Source of the DNA: Syntrophus aciditrophicus SB
GTDB lineage: Bacteria; Desulfobacterota; Syntrophia; Syntrophales; Syntrophaceae
Reading direction: 5' to 3'
NCBI RefSeq assembly: GCF_000013405.1
Contig: NC_007759.1
Location: forward strand, 2,667,001-2,731,000
Length of the DNA: 64,000 bases
Under the pieces are notes generated by a model, which worked only from the letters and a program-made list of their open reading frames with translations, was not told the origin of the DNA and did not search any database. Below are positions 48,428 to 58,209 of the stretch, piece after piece. Position numbers and translations under genes: made by a program. The stretch's first letter is position 1, and each line of letters starts with the position of its first letter.

Positions 48428-49471
48428 GTGTATTCCGCCCTGCTGATCAATGAACCTTTCGGCGACCCCGCCGTATTAATCAAAAGCAAATACCGTCACG
48501 AGTCCGTTCTTTTCGATCTCGGCGATCTTCATAAACTCGCACCGCGGGAAATTCTCAAAATCGGGCATATTTTCGTCTCTCACACCCATGTGGACCATTT
48601 CATCGGCTTCGATACAATCCTGAGAATCTGCCTGGGAAGAAACCGTCGAATCCGCCTCTTCGGGCCACCCGGCTTCCTGTTCCAGGTCGAAAGCAAGCTC
48701 CACAGCTATACATGGAACCTCGTGGAAAATTATTCCAACGATTTCGAGCTGCTGGTTACGGAAATTCACCCATCCCACCGGATGTCCAGGCTCTATCGCT
48801 GCCGCGCCGCGTTTCGGGGGGAGCCGGTCACCGAAGAAAAAATTTCATCGAACCAACCCCTTGTGGAAGAGACCTTTTTTTCCATCCGCTGCATCTTTCT
48901 TGACCATCTTATCCCGTATCTGGCCTTTCGTTTTGAAGAAAGAAGCCGCATCAACATCATGAAGAACGCATTGGAAACCCTCGGCCTACCCACCGGGCGC
49001 TGGTTGATGGATCTCAAGGAAGCTATCCTGCAGGGCCGACCCGAATCCTGCCCCATCCGGATCAGCGATAAATCCAGCGGCGACAGGCCTGCCAACCGAG
49101 TGCTTCCCCTGGGTTTTTTAAAGGAAAAAGTGGTCAGGATCACCCGGGGACAGCGGATCTGCTATGTAACAGACGCGATTTACAGTCCTGAAAACATAAA
49201 GCGGATTCTCCTCATTGCGGATTCCGCCGATCACCTTTTAATTGAAGCAACCTTCCTCCATGAAGACCATGAAAAGGCCGCCGCGAAGTATCATCTGACC
49301 GCCAGGCAGGCGGGTCTTCTGGCCCGGCAGGCATCGGTGAAGCGTTTTTCGCTCTTTCACTTTTCTCCCAAGTACAAGGGTGCAGCCGCCGCCCTCCAGC
49401 ATGAGGCCAAGGAAGCTTTTGAGCGCCCGCTTTCCGATCCACTGTCGCCCTTCGATGCTGCAACCCGATGA
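48428..49471 (+). CDS. RNase Z-like metallo-beta-lactamase-fold hydrolase
   Basis: 347 residues from GTG 48428; the overlapping ATG at 48426 is in a dead frame. The metal motif HTHVDHFIGFD near 54, a later His in FLDHLIP near 158, TDAIYSPEN near 240 for the bridging Asp, and FHFSPKYKG near 318 resemble the RNase Z core. A ~60-residue stretch in the middle is unlike ElaC. RNase Z matures tRNA 3' ends; the fit is by motif only, and another MBL hydrolase activity is possible. Confidence 0.75.
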   Translation: MYSALLINEPFGDPAVLIKSKYRHESVLFDLGDLHKLAPREILKIGHIFVSHTHVDHFIGFDTILRICLGRNRRIRLFGPPGFLFQVESKLHSYTWNLVENYSNDFELLVTEIHPSHRMSRLYRCRAAFRGEPVTEEKISSNQPLVEETFFSIRCIFLDHLIPYLAFRFEERSRINIMKNALETLGLPTGRWLMDLKEAILQGRPESCPIRISDKSSGDRPANRVLPLGFLKEKVVRITRGQRICYVTDAIYSPENIKRILLIADSADHLLIEATFLHEDHEKAAAKYHLTARQAGLLARQASVKRFSLFHFSPKYKGAAAALQHEAKEAFERPLSDPLSPFDAATR

Positions 49472-49721
49472 ACCCCCAACAGGCGACCTGACCCCAAGTC
49501 CGAATCCGGAGCGGCTGTCCAGGCGGCAAGGCAAACGGACGTTGAGAGGCAGATAGCGGATAGCACCGTGATATCCAGTCTATCCAGGACAATCGGCGAT
49601 TCGTTCTGTTTCCGGAAAAGATTCAACCGCGATCGAATTCTTGTGCCCAATGCCGGTCTGTGTTATGGAAGGTGTCTTGTGGATTGTCTTAAATTCCCCT
49701 TTTTTATGAGGAGCAGGCTGT

Positions 49722-50810
49722 TTGAAGGTTCCAACCCATCTTTCAACGTTGACCACAAGAATTTTTCTGCAGGTCCGCCCCAGGGTCAAACATTACCTGC
49801 AAGGCTGGCGGCAGCGCGCCGAGTCAATTCCGGATCCGGAGCTGCGCCGGCAGGCCGTCATGAGTATACAGACAAAGATGTTTCACTGCGAAGGAGGCGC
49901 AATATATGCCCTCCTGGCCGGCTCCCATTTCGATGAAGCGGCCCGTTTCATCATTGCTTACCAGACCATCAGTGATTATCTGGACAACCTCTGTGACCGG
50001 AGCACTTCCCTGAATCCTTCGGACTTCCGTGCACTCCACCAGTCCATGCTCCATGCCCTGACTCCCAGTGCCCGCCTCGGCAATTATTATCACCTCCGGC
50101 AGGAACAGAACGACGGGGGATACCTGGCTGGTCTCGTCAGAACCTGCCAGGATGTTCTGGCCAAACTTCCCGCGTATCTGGCCATCGCCCCCGCCCTGCA
50201 TGAGCTAGCGGGCCACTACTGCGAGTTGCAGGTCCATAAACACGTACGGGAAGATCAGCGGATTCGTCGATTGAGTTCATGGTTCCGGCGTCATCAGGAG
50301 CACCTCCCACCAATGACCTGGTATGAGTTTTCCGCCTGCACAGGATCGACCCTGGGAATCTTCTGCCTCATCTCTCATGCCTTTCAGCGGAACTTCAGCA
50401 GAGATCTTCCTCAGCTCATTAAAAAGGCCTATTTCCCCTGGGTTCAGGGTCTGCACATCCTTCTGGATTATCTCATTGATCAGGAGGAAGACCGGTATGG
50501 CGGGGATCTGAATTTCTGCTCCTTTTACCCGACCACAGCAGAATTGGAAAAACGTCTGACACACTTTTATACGAGTGCGGATAAAAGCATCGCCCACCTT
50601 CCTTACGCTTCCTTTCATCGACTGATCAATCGCGGCCTTCTGGGCATCTATCTTGCCGATAGAAAGGTCGATTGTCAGAAAGAGGTTCGAAAAATCGCCC
50701 GCAGGATGATCCGTCACGGCGGCGGCATCGCGTTCTTCTTTTTTCTTCACTGTCTGATCTATCGACGTATTCATGAAAAACAGGATCCCGTGCCGCCTTC
50801 TGATTCATAA
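49722..50810 (+). CDS. DUF2600 (tetraprenyl-beta-curcumene synthase YtpB-like) protein
   Basis: 362 residues from TTG 49722, with GAGGAGCAGG just upstream; no ATG or GTG fits the frame better. The family pattern is strong: IPDPELRRQAVMSIQTKMFHCEGG near 33-56, IAYQTISDYLDNLCDRS near 78-94, NDGGYLAGLV near 129, GSTLGIFCLISHAF near 209, FPWVQGLHILLDYLIDQEEDR near 238-258. The paired Asp-rich motifs DYLDNLCD and DYLIDQEED suggest Mg-diphosphate binding. In Bacillus the family makes C35 terpenes from heptaprenyl diphosphate; the product here is unknown. The ~250-bp region upstream shows nothing else. Confidence 0.85.
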   Translation: MKVPTHLSTLTTRIFLQVRPRVKHYLQGWRQRAESIPDPELRRQAVMSIQTKMFHCEGGAIYALLAGSHFDEAARFIIAYQTISDYLDNLCDRSTSLNPSDFRALHQSMLHALTPSARLGNYYHLRQEQNDGGYLAGLVRTCQDVLAKLPAYLAIAPALHELAGHYCELQVHKHVREDQRIRRLSSWFRRHQEHLPPMTWYEFSACTGSTLGIFCLISHAFQRNFSRDLPQLIKKAYFPWVQGLHILLDYLIDQEEDRYGGDLNFCSFYPTTAELEKRLTHFYTSADKSIAHLPYASFHRLINRGLLGIYLADRKVDCQKEVRKIARRMIRHGGGIAFFFFLHCLIYRRIHEKQDPVPPSDS

Positions 50811-51166
50811 TTCCTCAGGATTTGCGAATGATATTCAACTATTTCCGCTTCTTCTCAAACTGCTCCCGGTAAATATTCTTTTATTACCCTCGAAGAAGTA
50901 AAACCTCAGCACTCATCACGGCTTATTCCGAAGGAATGGCACATCCAGTGCATAGAACAATCGGAATTAATCAGGAAGATAACCATGCGTGAAGCAATTA
51001 ACCACATGGATTATCAACCTGGCCATGCTTGTCTGTGCCCCGGCTCATGCACGTGATCAGGCAGCCACGGAAATCTCCGTATAAGAGCCGGCAAAGGTGA
51101 CTTTCCCATGAGAAATCCCACTCCTGGAAGGAGAGGGCAAATTAAAAAGTGAAAAGGAGAAGGTTT
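50811..51166. other. Intergenic region before the small exported protein
   Basis: 356 bp with no credible gene. It contains a -24/-12 element at 50937-50953 and ends in a good ribosome site for the gene at 51167. Confidence 0.6.
50937..50953 (+). promoter_or_regulatory. Sigma-54 (-24/-12) promoter candidate
   Basis: TGGCACATCCAGTGCAT keeps GG (50938-50939) and GC (50950-50951) ten bases apart, with a perfect TGGCAC half and GTGCA at -12. It lies ~215 bp upstream of the small exported protein gene. Confidence 0.5.
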
Positions 51167-51436
51167 ATGAAGAAGGCAGTGTTGTTTGTCGCTGGTTTGG
51201 CTTTTCTGTTCAGCACGTCGGCATTCGCAGTAGAAAAGGCCGCCCCGGCGGTGGATCCGGCGGAACAGGTGAAAGCTGAAGAGGTAAAACCGGAAGTGGG
51301 AAAGAAAGAGGTTAAGAAAGCCAAAAAGAAGAAGACCACGAGGAAGAAGGCTGCAAAAAAGGCTGCAAAACCGGCGGAAGAACAGAAAGCTGCTCCGGCG
51401 GAAGAAGCCGCCCCTGAAGCTCCAGCTGCAAAATAG
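51167..51436 (+). CDS. Small secreted Ala/Lys/Glu/Pro-rich protein
   Basis: 89 residues from ATG 51167, which follows AAGGAGAAGG; an earlier in-frame ATG (51149) has no ribosome site. A signal peptide (MKKAVLFVAGLAFLFSTSAFA) precedes a mature chain made almost only of Ala, Lys, Glu, Pro, Val and Thr, with a histone-H1-like basic core KKAKKKKTTRKKAAKKAAK and an acidic tail. It lacks cysteine and aromatic residues. I do not recognise a family; such tails often bind polyanions or peptidoglycan. A strong terminator follows, and a possible sigma-54 promoter precedes it. Confidence 0.75.
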   Translation: MKKAVLFVAGLAFLFSTSAFAVEKAAPAVDPAEQVKAEEVKPEVGKKEVKKAKKKKTTRKKAAKKAAKPAEEQKAAPAEEAAPEAPAAK

Positions 51437-51463
51437 TCTCCTGGCTTCAAGGATAATGTGTTT

Positions 51464-51506
51464 AAAGAGGCGCGAGGGAAATTTTTCCTTCGCGCCTCTT
51501 TTTTTT
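51464..51506 (+). terminator. Rho-independent terminator after the small exported protein
   Basis: AAAGAGGCGCGAGGGAAA pairs with TTTCCTTCGCGCCTCTTT (one mismatch or bulge), followed by a run of eight Ts. Confidence 0.93.
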
Positions 51507-51596
51507 CATGAAAATCATTTTTGTTTCCTGTAGAGAAAGGATCGTCGGGCAGAGAAAAAAGATTTCTCCGCCAATAATTCGGCTGAGGACAAAACC

Positions 51597-53108
51597 ATGA
51601 CACTGAAAACACGACTGATGATCATCACTCTGTTCGGCCTGGCCATCACCATGGCGCTGTGGGGCTGGATTCAGCTCAGTGTTCTGGACAGAATTCTGCG
51701 GGAACAGCAATATAAAAGACTCGATAACATCGCGGAGACCTTGAGCGCCTTCTATCAGCGTTTCCCCTCCGCCCGCGGCCTGTCCGCGCTGGACACCGCG
51801 CTGAAAGATCATATCCAGACGGATGTCCGCCTGGCCCGCATCGATATCATTTCCCTGTCCGGAGACGACGTTGATTATATTGCCGGAGCCGGACGCGTAC
51901 CCTACGAATGGCCGGAGAATCTGATTATCCGGACAGACGGAAAAATGGAGAAGCACCATTATGCCCTGCAGACGGAAGCCGGTTCGGCGATTGGTCTTCT
52001 TTATCCTGTTCATCCCGAAAAAGGCTCATCGGCAAAAACCATGATCGGCGTCATTCTTTTTTCCCAATCCGATATGGAGATTTTGAGCCGGGCCCGGTGG
52101 ATGCTTTTCTTCAGCACGCTGGGGCTTCTCGTCATTATCCTGCTCGTGATGGCCGTCGGCTACGATTTTCTCATCGGCAGGCCTCTCCGACGGATTATCG
52201 AAACGATCGATCACTTTCGTACGGGAAAGCAGGCCAGCCGTATTCCCATTGACCGTTCCGATGAATGGGGACAGCTGGCTGATCATTTCAACGTAATGGC
52301 CGGAGAGATAGAAAATTTCATAGCCCAGAACCAGGAATTGAACAGGGGATTGGAACTCCGGGTCAAGGAAGCCACTCTCAAGGTGGTTCAGCTGCAGAGA
52401 CAGGTCAATCAACTTCAGCAGTTGAAAGCCCTGGGATATCTGACGGCCACACTGGCCCATGATTTAGGCACGCCTTTGCATTCCATCGCCGGCATGACCC
52501 AACTCCTCCTGGAACGGGACGAATGGCCGCCTGATACCGCCCGCAAACTGGAATTGATCCTGCAGCAAACTCAAAGGCTCAACACGGTGATTCAGAATGT
52601 CCGCCGCGCAACCCGTCTGCCGGAGCCTCATTTCGAATCGATCCCGGTACAGAGACTGCTCGACGATACCCTGCCGCTTGTTGAACCGGTCATTCAGAAA
52701 TCGAAAGTGGAACTCCTTGTCCAGATCGCCCCGGACACGCCCCCGTTATATGTAGATAACTACCGTGTTCAGACAGCCCTGTTCAATCTCATCCAGAATG
52801 CCCTGGAAGCCATGCCGCATGGGGGGAAAATTTTTGTTTCCGCCCGGGTTTCCAATGACCGCCAGGCGATCGCCGTAACCGTTCAGGACACCGGTCCAGG
52901 CATCCCTCCATCCATGATGGGAAAGATATGTGAACCCTTCTTCAGCACCCATCCGGGCGAAGGCATCCGCGGCCTGGGACTGGCTATCGTCCAGGACATT
53001 GTCAAGGCCCATGCCGGTTCAATTGATATTCAAAGTCAGCCTCACAAGGGAACATGCATTACGCTCTTTTTCCCGATCGCTTGCAGGCTGCAGGAAATCC
53101 CCGGGTAA
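51597..53108 (+). CDS. Membrane sensor histidine kinase
   Basis: 503 residues. Transmembrane helix 1 (~9-30), a periplasmic sensor region of ~130 residues, transmembrane helix 2 (~165-188), HAMP (~190-245), a coiled coil, then HisKA with phospho-acceptor His288 in LAHDLGTPLHSIAG. HATPase_c shows N box FNLIQNALEAM near 397, G1 QDTGPGIPPSM near 428 and G2 GLGLAIVQDIV near 460. The signal is unknown. It starts 90 bp after a terminator and converges on an NtrC-type regulator 105 bp away, the natural candidate partner. Confidence 0.93.
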   Translation: MTLKTRLMIITLFGLAITMALWGWIQLSVLDRILREQQYKRLDNIAETLSAFYQRFPSARGLSALDTALKDHIQTDVRLARIDIISLSGDDVDYIAGAGRVPYEWPENLIIRTDGKMEKHHYALQTEAGSAIGLLYPVHPEKGSSAKTMIGVILFSQSDMEILSRARWMLFFSTLGLLVIILLVMAVGYDFLIGRPLRRIIETIDHFRTGKQASRIPIDRSDEWGQLADHFNVMAGEIENFIAQNQELNRGLELRVKEATLKVVQLQRQVNQLQQLKALGYLTATLAHDLGTPLHSIAGMTQLLLERDEWPPDTARKLELILQQTQRLNTVIQNVRRATRLPEPHFESIPVQRLLDDTLPLVEPVIQKSKVELLVQIAPDTPPLYVDNYRVQTALFNLIQNALEAMPHGGKIFVSARVSNDRQAIAVTVQDTGPGIPPSMMGKICEPFFSTHPGEGIRGLGLAIVQDIVKAHAGSIDIQSQPHKGTCITLFFPIACRLQEIPG

Positions 53109-53213
53109 ATAAGGAAGGGATCAACATGAAGGGATAAAAAGACTGCAGGAAGGAGACGCACGGAAGGCTCCCGGCTGTTTTTCAGGAACAGGATCGTGAT
53201 GGCGGGAAATGAT

Positions 53214-54545
53214 TTAATTAGACTCTTCGCGGACGAAACCATAACGCTGGATTCTGGCACGCAGCGTTTTGCGATCGATTCCCAGAAAGGCGGCCGCCCG
53301 GCTTTGATTCCAATCCGTCGTCTTCAAAGCCTGGAGAATCTGATCCCGCTCCGCGCCTTCCAGTGGAGTCAGGGCCGATTCCTTCCCGCCGGCAGGGGTT
53401 TTCAGCCGCATGCGCTCCGGCAGATGCTCAGGCAGGATGATCAGAAAAGGAGATAAAAGAAGGGTCTGCTGCAGAACATTTTCCAGTTCCCGCACATTCC
53501 CCGGCCAGTTGTAGGCCATCAGACATTCCATGGCTTCATCGGAAATCCGTACCGTCGGATATCCCATCTTCTTAAGAAGGGATTCCATCAACTGAGGCAG
53601 ATCTTCCTTATGCTCCCGCAGGGCAGGCATATGAAGGCGAACGACAAAGCGATAGAGCAGATCCGCGCGGAAGCGATCGCTCGCCGTCTCTTCATCAATA
53701 TTGCGGTTCGCGGCGGCTACGACGCGCACCTGGATCCGGCGGACCTCATGCCCTCCGAGATGGCGAACCTCCCCGTTCTGCATGAAGCGGAGAAGCTTTC
53801 CCTGCAAGGCGGTCGACATCTCTGTGATTTCATCGAGAAAGATGGTCCCAGCCTCCGCAGATTCCAGCAGTCCGCGGTGGGAATGATCAGCCCCCGTAAA
53901 GGCCCCTTTTTCGTAACCGAAGAGTTCGGATTCGAGAAGATTGTCCGGGATGGCCCCGCAGTGGACCACCACAAAGGGTTTGTCCCTGCGGGAACTCAGC
54001 TGGTGAAGGGAGCGGGCGGTCAGTTCTTTACCTGTGCCGCTTTCTCCCTCAATAAGAACACTGGCCCAGGCATCCGCGACCCGGACCAGTTGTTTGTAGA
54101 ATTCCACCATAGTTGCCGAGGAACCGATGAAGCGGGGTTCCTCCTTTTCCGCCGGACTCCCCTGACTGCGGTGACGCTGCAGTTCCCGCATACCCAGCAC
54201 CTTCTTCACCATGTTGCGGATCGCCTCCGGTGAAAAAGGTTTGCTGATATAGTCCCAGGCGCCGAGCTGAAGGGCCTCCATGGTGCTTTCCAGAGACCCG
54301 TAAGCCGTCATCAGGATCACCGGCAGGGCGGGCCACTGTTGATGAATCCGCCGCAGCAACTGCAACCCGTCCATATCCGGCATCCGGATATCGGAAATCA
54401 CCAGATCGTAACGGGACAAATCCCCCTTCAGGACATCCCGTGCGGATGTGCAGATATCCACATCGTAATCGGCGCGCCGCAGGGCTTCCTGCAGGAACTC
54501 ACAGGCTACGGCATCGTCATCAATGACGATGATCCGGATGGACAT
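53214..54545 (-). CDS. NtrC-family sigma-54-dependent response regulator
   Basis: 443 residues. Receiver domain with phospho-acceptor Asp52 (VISDIRMPDMDG); AAA+ domain with Walker A GESGTGKE near 170, the sigma-54 contact loop GAFTGAD near 213, Walker B GTIFLDEITEM near 230 and the sensor II region NWPGNVRELENV near 345; a Fis-type helix-turn-helix near 415-440 (NQSRAAAFLGIDRKTLRARI). It would activate RpoN promoters. It begins 17 bp after gap on the same strand and so may be cotranscribed with it, although its likely kinase is on the opposite strand. Confidence 0.95.
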   Translation of the reverse strand: MSIRIIVIDDDAVACEFLQEALRRADYDVDICTSARDVLKGDLSRYDLVISDIRMPDMDGLQLLRRIHQQWPALPVILMTAYGSLESTMEALQLGAWDYISKPFSPEAIRNMVKKVLGMRELQRHRSQGSPAEKEEPRFIGSSATMVEFYKQLVRVADAWASVLIEGESGTGKELTARSLHQLSSRRDKPFVVVHCGAIPDNLLESELFGYEKGAFTGADHSHRGLLESAEAGTIFLDEITEMSTALQGKLLRFMQNGEVRHLGGHEVRRIQVRVVAAANRNIDEETASDRFRADLLYRFVVRLHMPALREHKEDLPQLMESLLKKMGYPTVRISDEAMECLMAYNWPGNVRELENVLQQTLLLSPFLIILPEHLPERMRLKTPAGGKESALTPLEGAERDQILQALKTTDWNQSRAAAFLGIDRKTLRARIQRYGFVREESN

Positions 54546-54562
54546 CGCTTTTATCTACCCCG

Positions 54563-55630
<1,068 letters not shown>

Positions 55631-55734
55631 TTACCAGATTGCCGGCAAACAAGCAATCCGTCTTCGTTGCCAAGATGCGAAATGTTCCGATTAAAAATTG
55701 ATGAAGCGATACCCCCGTGGATCGACAGATTGTT

Positions 55735-56388
55735 TCAATCGATCCACCGCACGAACTGCTCCAGAGATTCCCGGGGCGCCTTGAACGCGTTGACGGGGCT
55801 GTCCCAATCCGGATGACCCAGAGCAACGGCGATCACGATATCCTTCTGCTCCGGAATATTGAGTAGATCCTTGACTTCCTCTTCATAGGCGCTGATCAGG
55901 CCGATGGGACAGGTTCCCAGACCGAGATTATGGGCTGCCAGCATCAGATACCCCAGGAGTATCCCCATGTCCACGAGGCGAGCCCGGGGAAAGGCATTAT
56001 CCAGACAAAGGATAATCCCTGCCGGCGCGCCATAGAAATTGCAGCTTCCTTCGTTGATAAAGGTCCCGAAGTCCTTTCCCCTCCCGAAAAGGACGGGATT
56101 CATCAACTTGAAGGATTCCGCACCGCGTCTGCTGAAGGTCTCTGAAAGCGGCTTGACATTTCCCGGACTGCAGGATATCTGTTTCTCCCGGTAAGCCTTG
56201 ATCAACCTCCGGCTCAGCCTTGCCTTCTCTTCTCCCATTACGATCGTGAATTCCCACGGTTGAAGGTTGATCGCCGAAGGAGCAAGAATCGCCATGGACA
56301 GGATTTCTTCAATCTCCCGGCGGGAAACTGGATCCGGCTTGAAGGCCCGGATGCTTTTCCGTTCCCGGATGGCCTGGAAGAGATCCAT
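55735..56388 (-). CDS. Nitroreductase-family flavoprotein
   Basis: 217 residues from ATG 56388 (MDLFQAIRERKSIRAF), with GAGGAGG ten bases upstream; the longer frame to 56415 lacks a ribosome site. FMN-binding residues are suggested by RERKSIRAF near 8, LAPSAINLQPWEF near 33 and LAAHNLGLGTCPIG near 150. Family members reduce nitroaromatics, quinones or flavins using NAD(P)H; the substrate cannot be predicted. It lies ~170 bp upstream of gap. Confidence 0.85.
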   Translation of the reverse strand: MDLFQAIRERKSIRAFKPDPVSRREIEEILSMAILAPSAINLQPWEFTIVMGEEKARLSRRLIKAYREKQISCSPGNVKPLSETFSRRGAESFKLMNPVLFGRGKDFGTFINEGSCNFYGAPAGIILCLDNAFPRARLVDMGILLGYLMLAAHNLGLGTCPIGLISAYEEEVKDLLNIPEQKDIVIAVALGHPDWDSPVNAFKAPRESLEQFVRWID

Positions 56389-56576
56389 GATGCCTGATCC
56401 TCCTCTGAAATCCAATGACTGCTCAAGTTTTTATTGAAAAGAGAGTACCGCAGCCCCAGGGTAATGTCAAGAATTCGGACTGAGGAAAATGGCGGCAATC
56501 CATTCCTTGACAGGGCAATGTCCCGTAAAAACGCATCGATCCGTTGCCCCGGACCGCACTCAGGAGGTTTTTTCTT

Positions 56577-56924
56577 ATGATCCGCGCCAGATTATGGTTC
56601 CGCTGCGCCGCAATGCACGACCCCGTCACTCCGATCGTCGTTCAACCGGCGGTTATCGGCTGGGAAGCCAGAAGACGGCGGGTGGATCTGACTCTTGAAC
56701 GGGCATTTGACGGTGAGGAGCTTGCGCGCCGGATGAAAGGATGGGTTACGGCGGATCCCCTGAAGGTCATTGAAGTCATCAAGCCCTATGGCAGGTTGAA
56801 AGTCCTGGACGATCGGGAACTCGTCGTGGAGATGGAAAAGCCGGAAGACCTTGAATCGCTCCAGAAGATCCTGGCGGAGAGTTTCGAAGGGGAAGTGGAT
56901 CTGGAACTCATCCCCAAACGCTGA
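56577..56924 (+). CDS. Hypothetical protein, unknown family
   Basis: 115 residues from ATG 56577, with CAGGAGG nine bases upstream; a longer frame to 56544 has no ribosome site. The chain has a basic, cysteine-containing start, a middle segment with GEELARRMKGWVTADPLKVIEVIKPYG and an acidic C-terminus (EKPEDLESLQKILAESFEGE). There is no signal peptide or membrane helix. I do not recognise it. It sits 35 bp before a DUF362 gene and may be cotranscribed with it. Confidence 0.6.
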   Translation: MIRARLWFRCAAMHDPVTPIVVQPAVIGWEARRRRVDLTLERAFDGEELARRMKGWVTADPLKVIEVIKPYGRLKVLDDRELVVEMEKPEDLESLQKILAESFEGEVDLELIPKR

Positions 56925-56959
56925 ATCCGCACATTGCTTATTTTAAAGGTGTTCAGGCC

Positions 56960-58078
56960 ATGCCCCTCGTTTTGATCAGAAAATCCGATTATTCTTATGA
57001 GACGCTGAAACCTCTGATATTCGGCATGCTGGACCGTCTGGGCGGGCATCGCATGGCCCCGGGGAGCCGGGTTCTGATCAAACCGAACCTGCTGACGCCC
57101 GCCACCCCCAGGCAGGCCATATTGACTCATCCATTCATCGTCAGGGCAGCCGTGGAATACGCTCTGAATCAGAACGCACGCCCCCTTGTTGCCGACAGTC
57201 CTGCGATGGGATCTTTCAGCAAAATACTCCGGGACAGCGGCATTCAGGAAGCGCTGGCGCCGCTGAAGGTTGATTACCGTCCCTTTCAGGATTCCCTGAA
57301 AATCGACATCGGGGAACCTTTCGGCTCCATCGATATCGCCAGGGAAGTAATCGAGGCGGATTTCATCATCAATCTGCCCAAGTTCAAAACCCACAGCCAG
57401 ATGCTCCTCACCCTGGGAGTCAAAAATCTCTTCGGCTGCATTGTGGGATACCGCAAACCGGAGTGGCACATGAAGACGGGCGTCAATCGCCCGTTGTTCG
57501 CTCGGCTGCTGGTACAGCTTTATCATAGAATCTCGCCGGCCTTCACGATCCTTGACGGCATCCTGGCCCTGGAAGGCGAAGGACCGGGGAAACGGGGAAC
57601 GCCGAAAGGAGGTTGGCCTGCTCCTCGGCAGCGACAACGCCCTGGCCCTCGACAGGACCGTTTGCCGGATACTTGATCTGGAACCGGATCACGTGCCCAC
57701 GCTGAGAGCCGCCCGCGAACTGGAACTGCTGGACGATTCTTTCACCATCGACGGTCCCCTGGACCCCGTCCGTCCGTTCCGCCTGCCTCAATCAGCGCCT
57801 TCTCTGCTTTACGGCCCCCAGAGCCTGCAACGCCTCATCCGCCTTCATTTCCTGCCCCAGACCCCGTCGTCGATGCCGATCTCTGCCGACAGTGCGGGGC
57901 CTGCTGGACAATCTGCCCGGCCAGGGCCATCGACGAATCCGCCCGGCCTCTTGAATTCGACTATGACCGGTGCATCCGCTGCTGCTGCTGCATCGAGGTT
58001 TGTCCCTACGGCGCGCTGCATACGGTGGATCCGCTGCCGGGCCGCATGATTCGGAAACTCATAGCACGCTTTTCATGA
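56960..58078 (+). pseudogene. DUF362 protein with C-terminal 2x[4Fe-4S] ferredoxin domain, two frameshifts
   Basis: Conceptual reading gives ~372 residues. The first frame (56960-~57607) carries VLIKPNLLTPATP, ADSPAMGSF, INLPKFKTHSQM and VKNLFGC, typical of DUF362. After TPK an extra base near 57605-57612 moves the frame, and EVGLLLGSDNALALDRTVCRILDL continues the family pattern. Near 57850-57866 one base is missing; the original frame resumes with ADLCRQCGACWTICPARAI and CIRCCCCIEVCPYGAL, two ferredoxin motifs, ending at TGA 58076-58078. The two shifts compensate. DUF362 proteins are Fe-S proteins of unclear function. Either a broken gene or two sequence errors. Confidence 0.8.
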
Positions 58079-58209
58079 CGGAAAAAAGACCTGCCGGCGA
58101 AAACCGCGTCAACGAAAATCCGTCAGCTTCCCTTGACCGGAAGACCGCTTCATGCGATAAATTTTACAAACGTTGTGTGAATTAAAGACAGAGGAGAAAG
58201 GGGATCAGG

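Noticed and set aside
51142-51612. 156-codon minus-strand ORF opposite the small exported protein
   Set aside because: It arises from the repetitive Ala/Lys codons read backwards and crosses the terminator.
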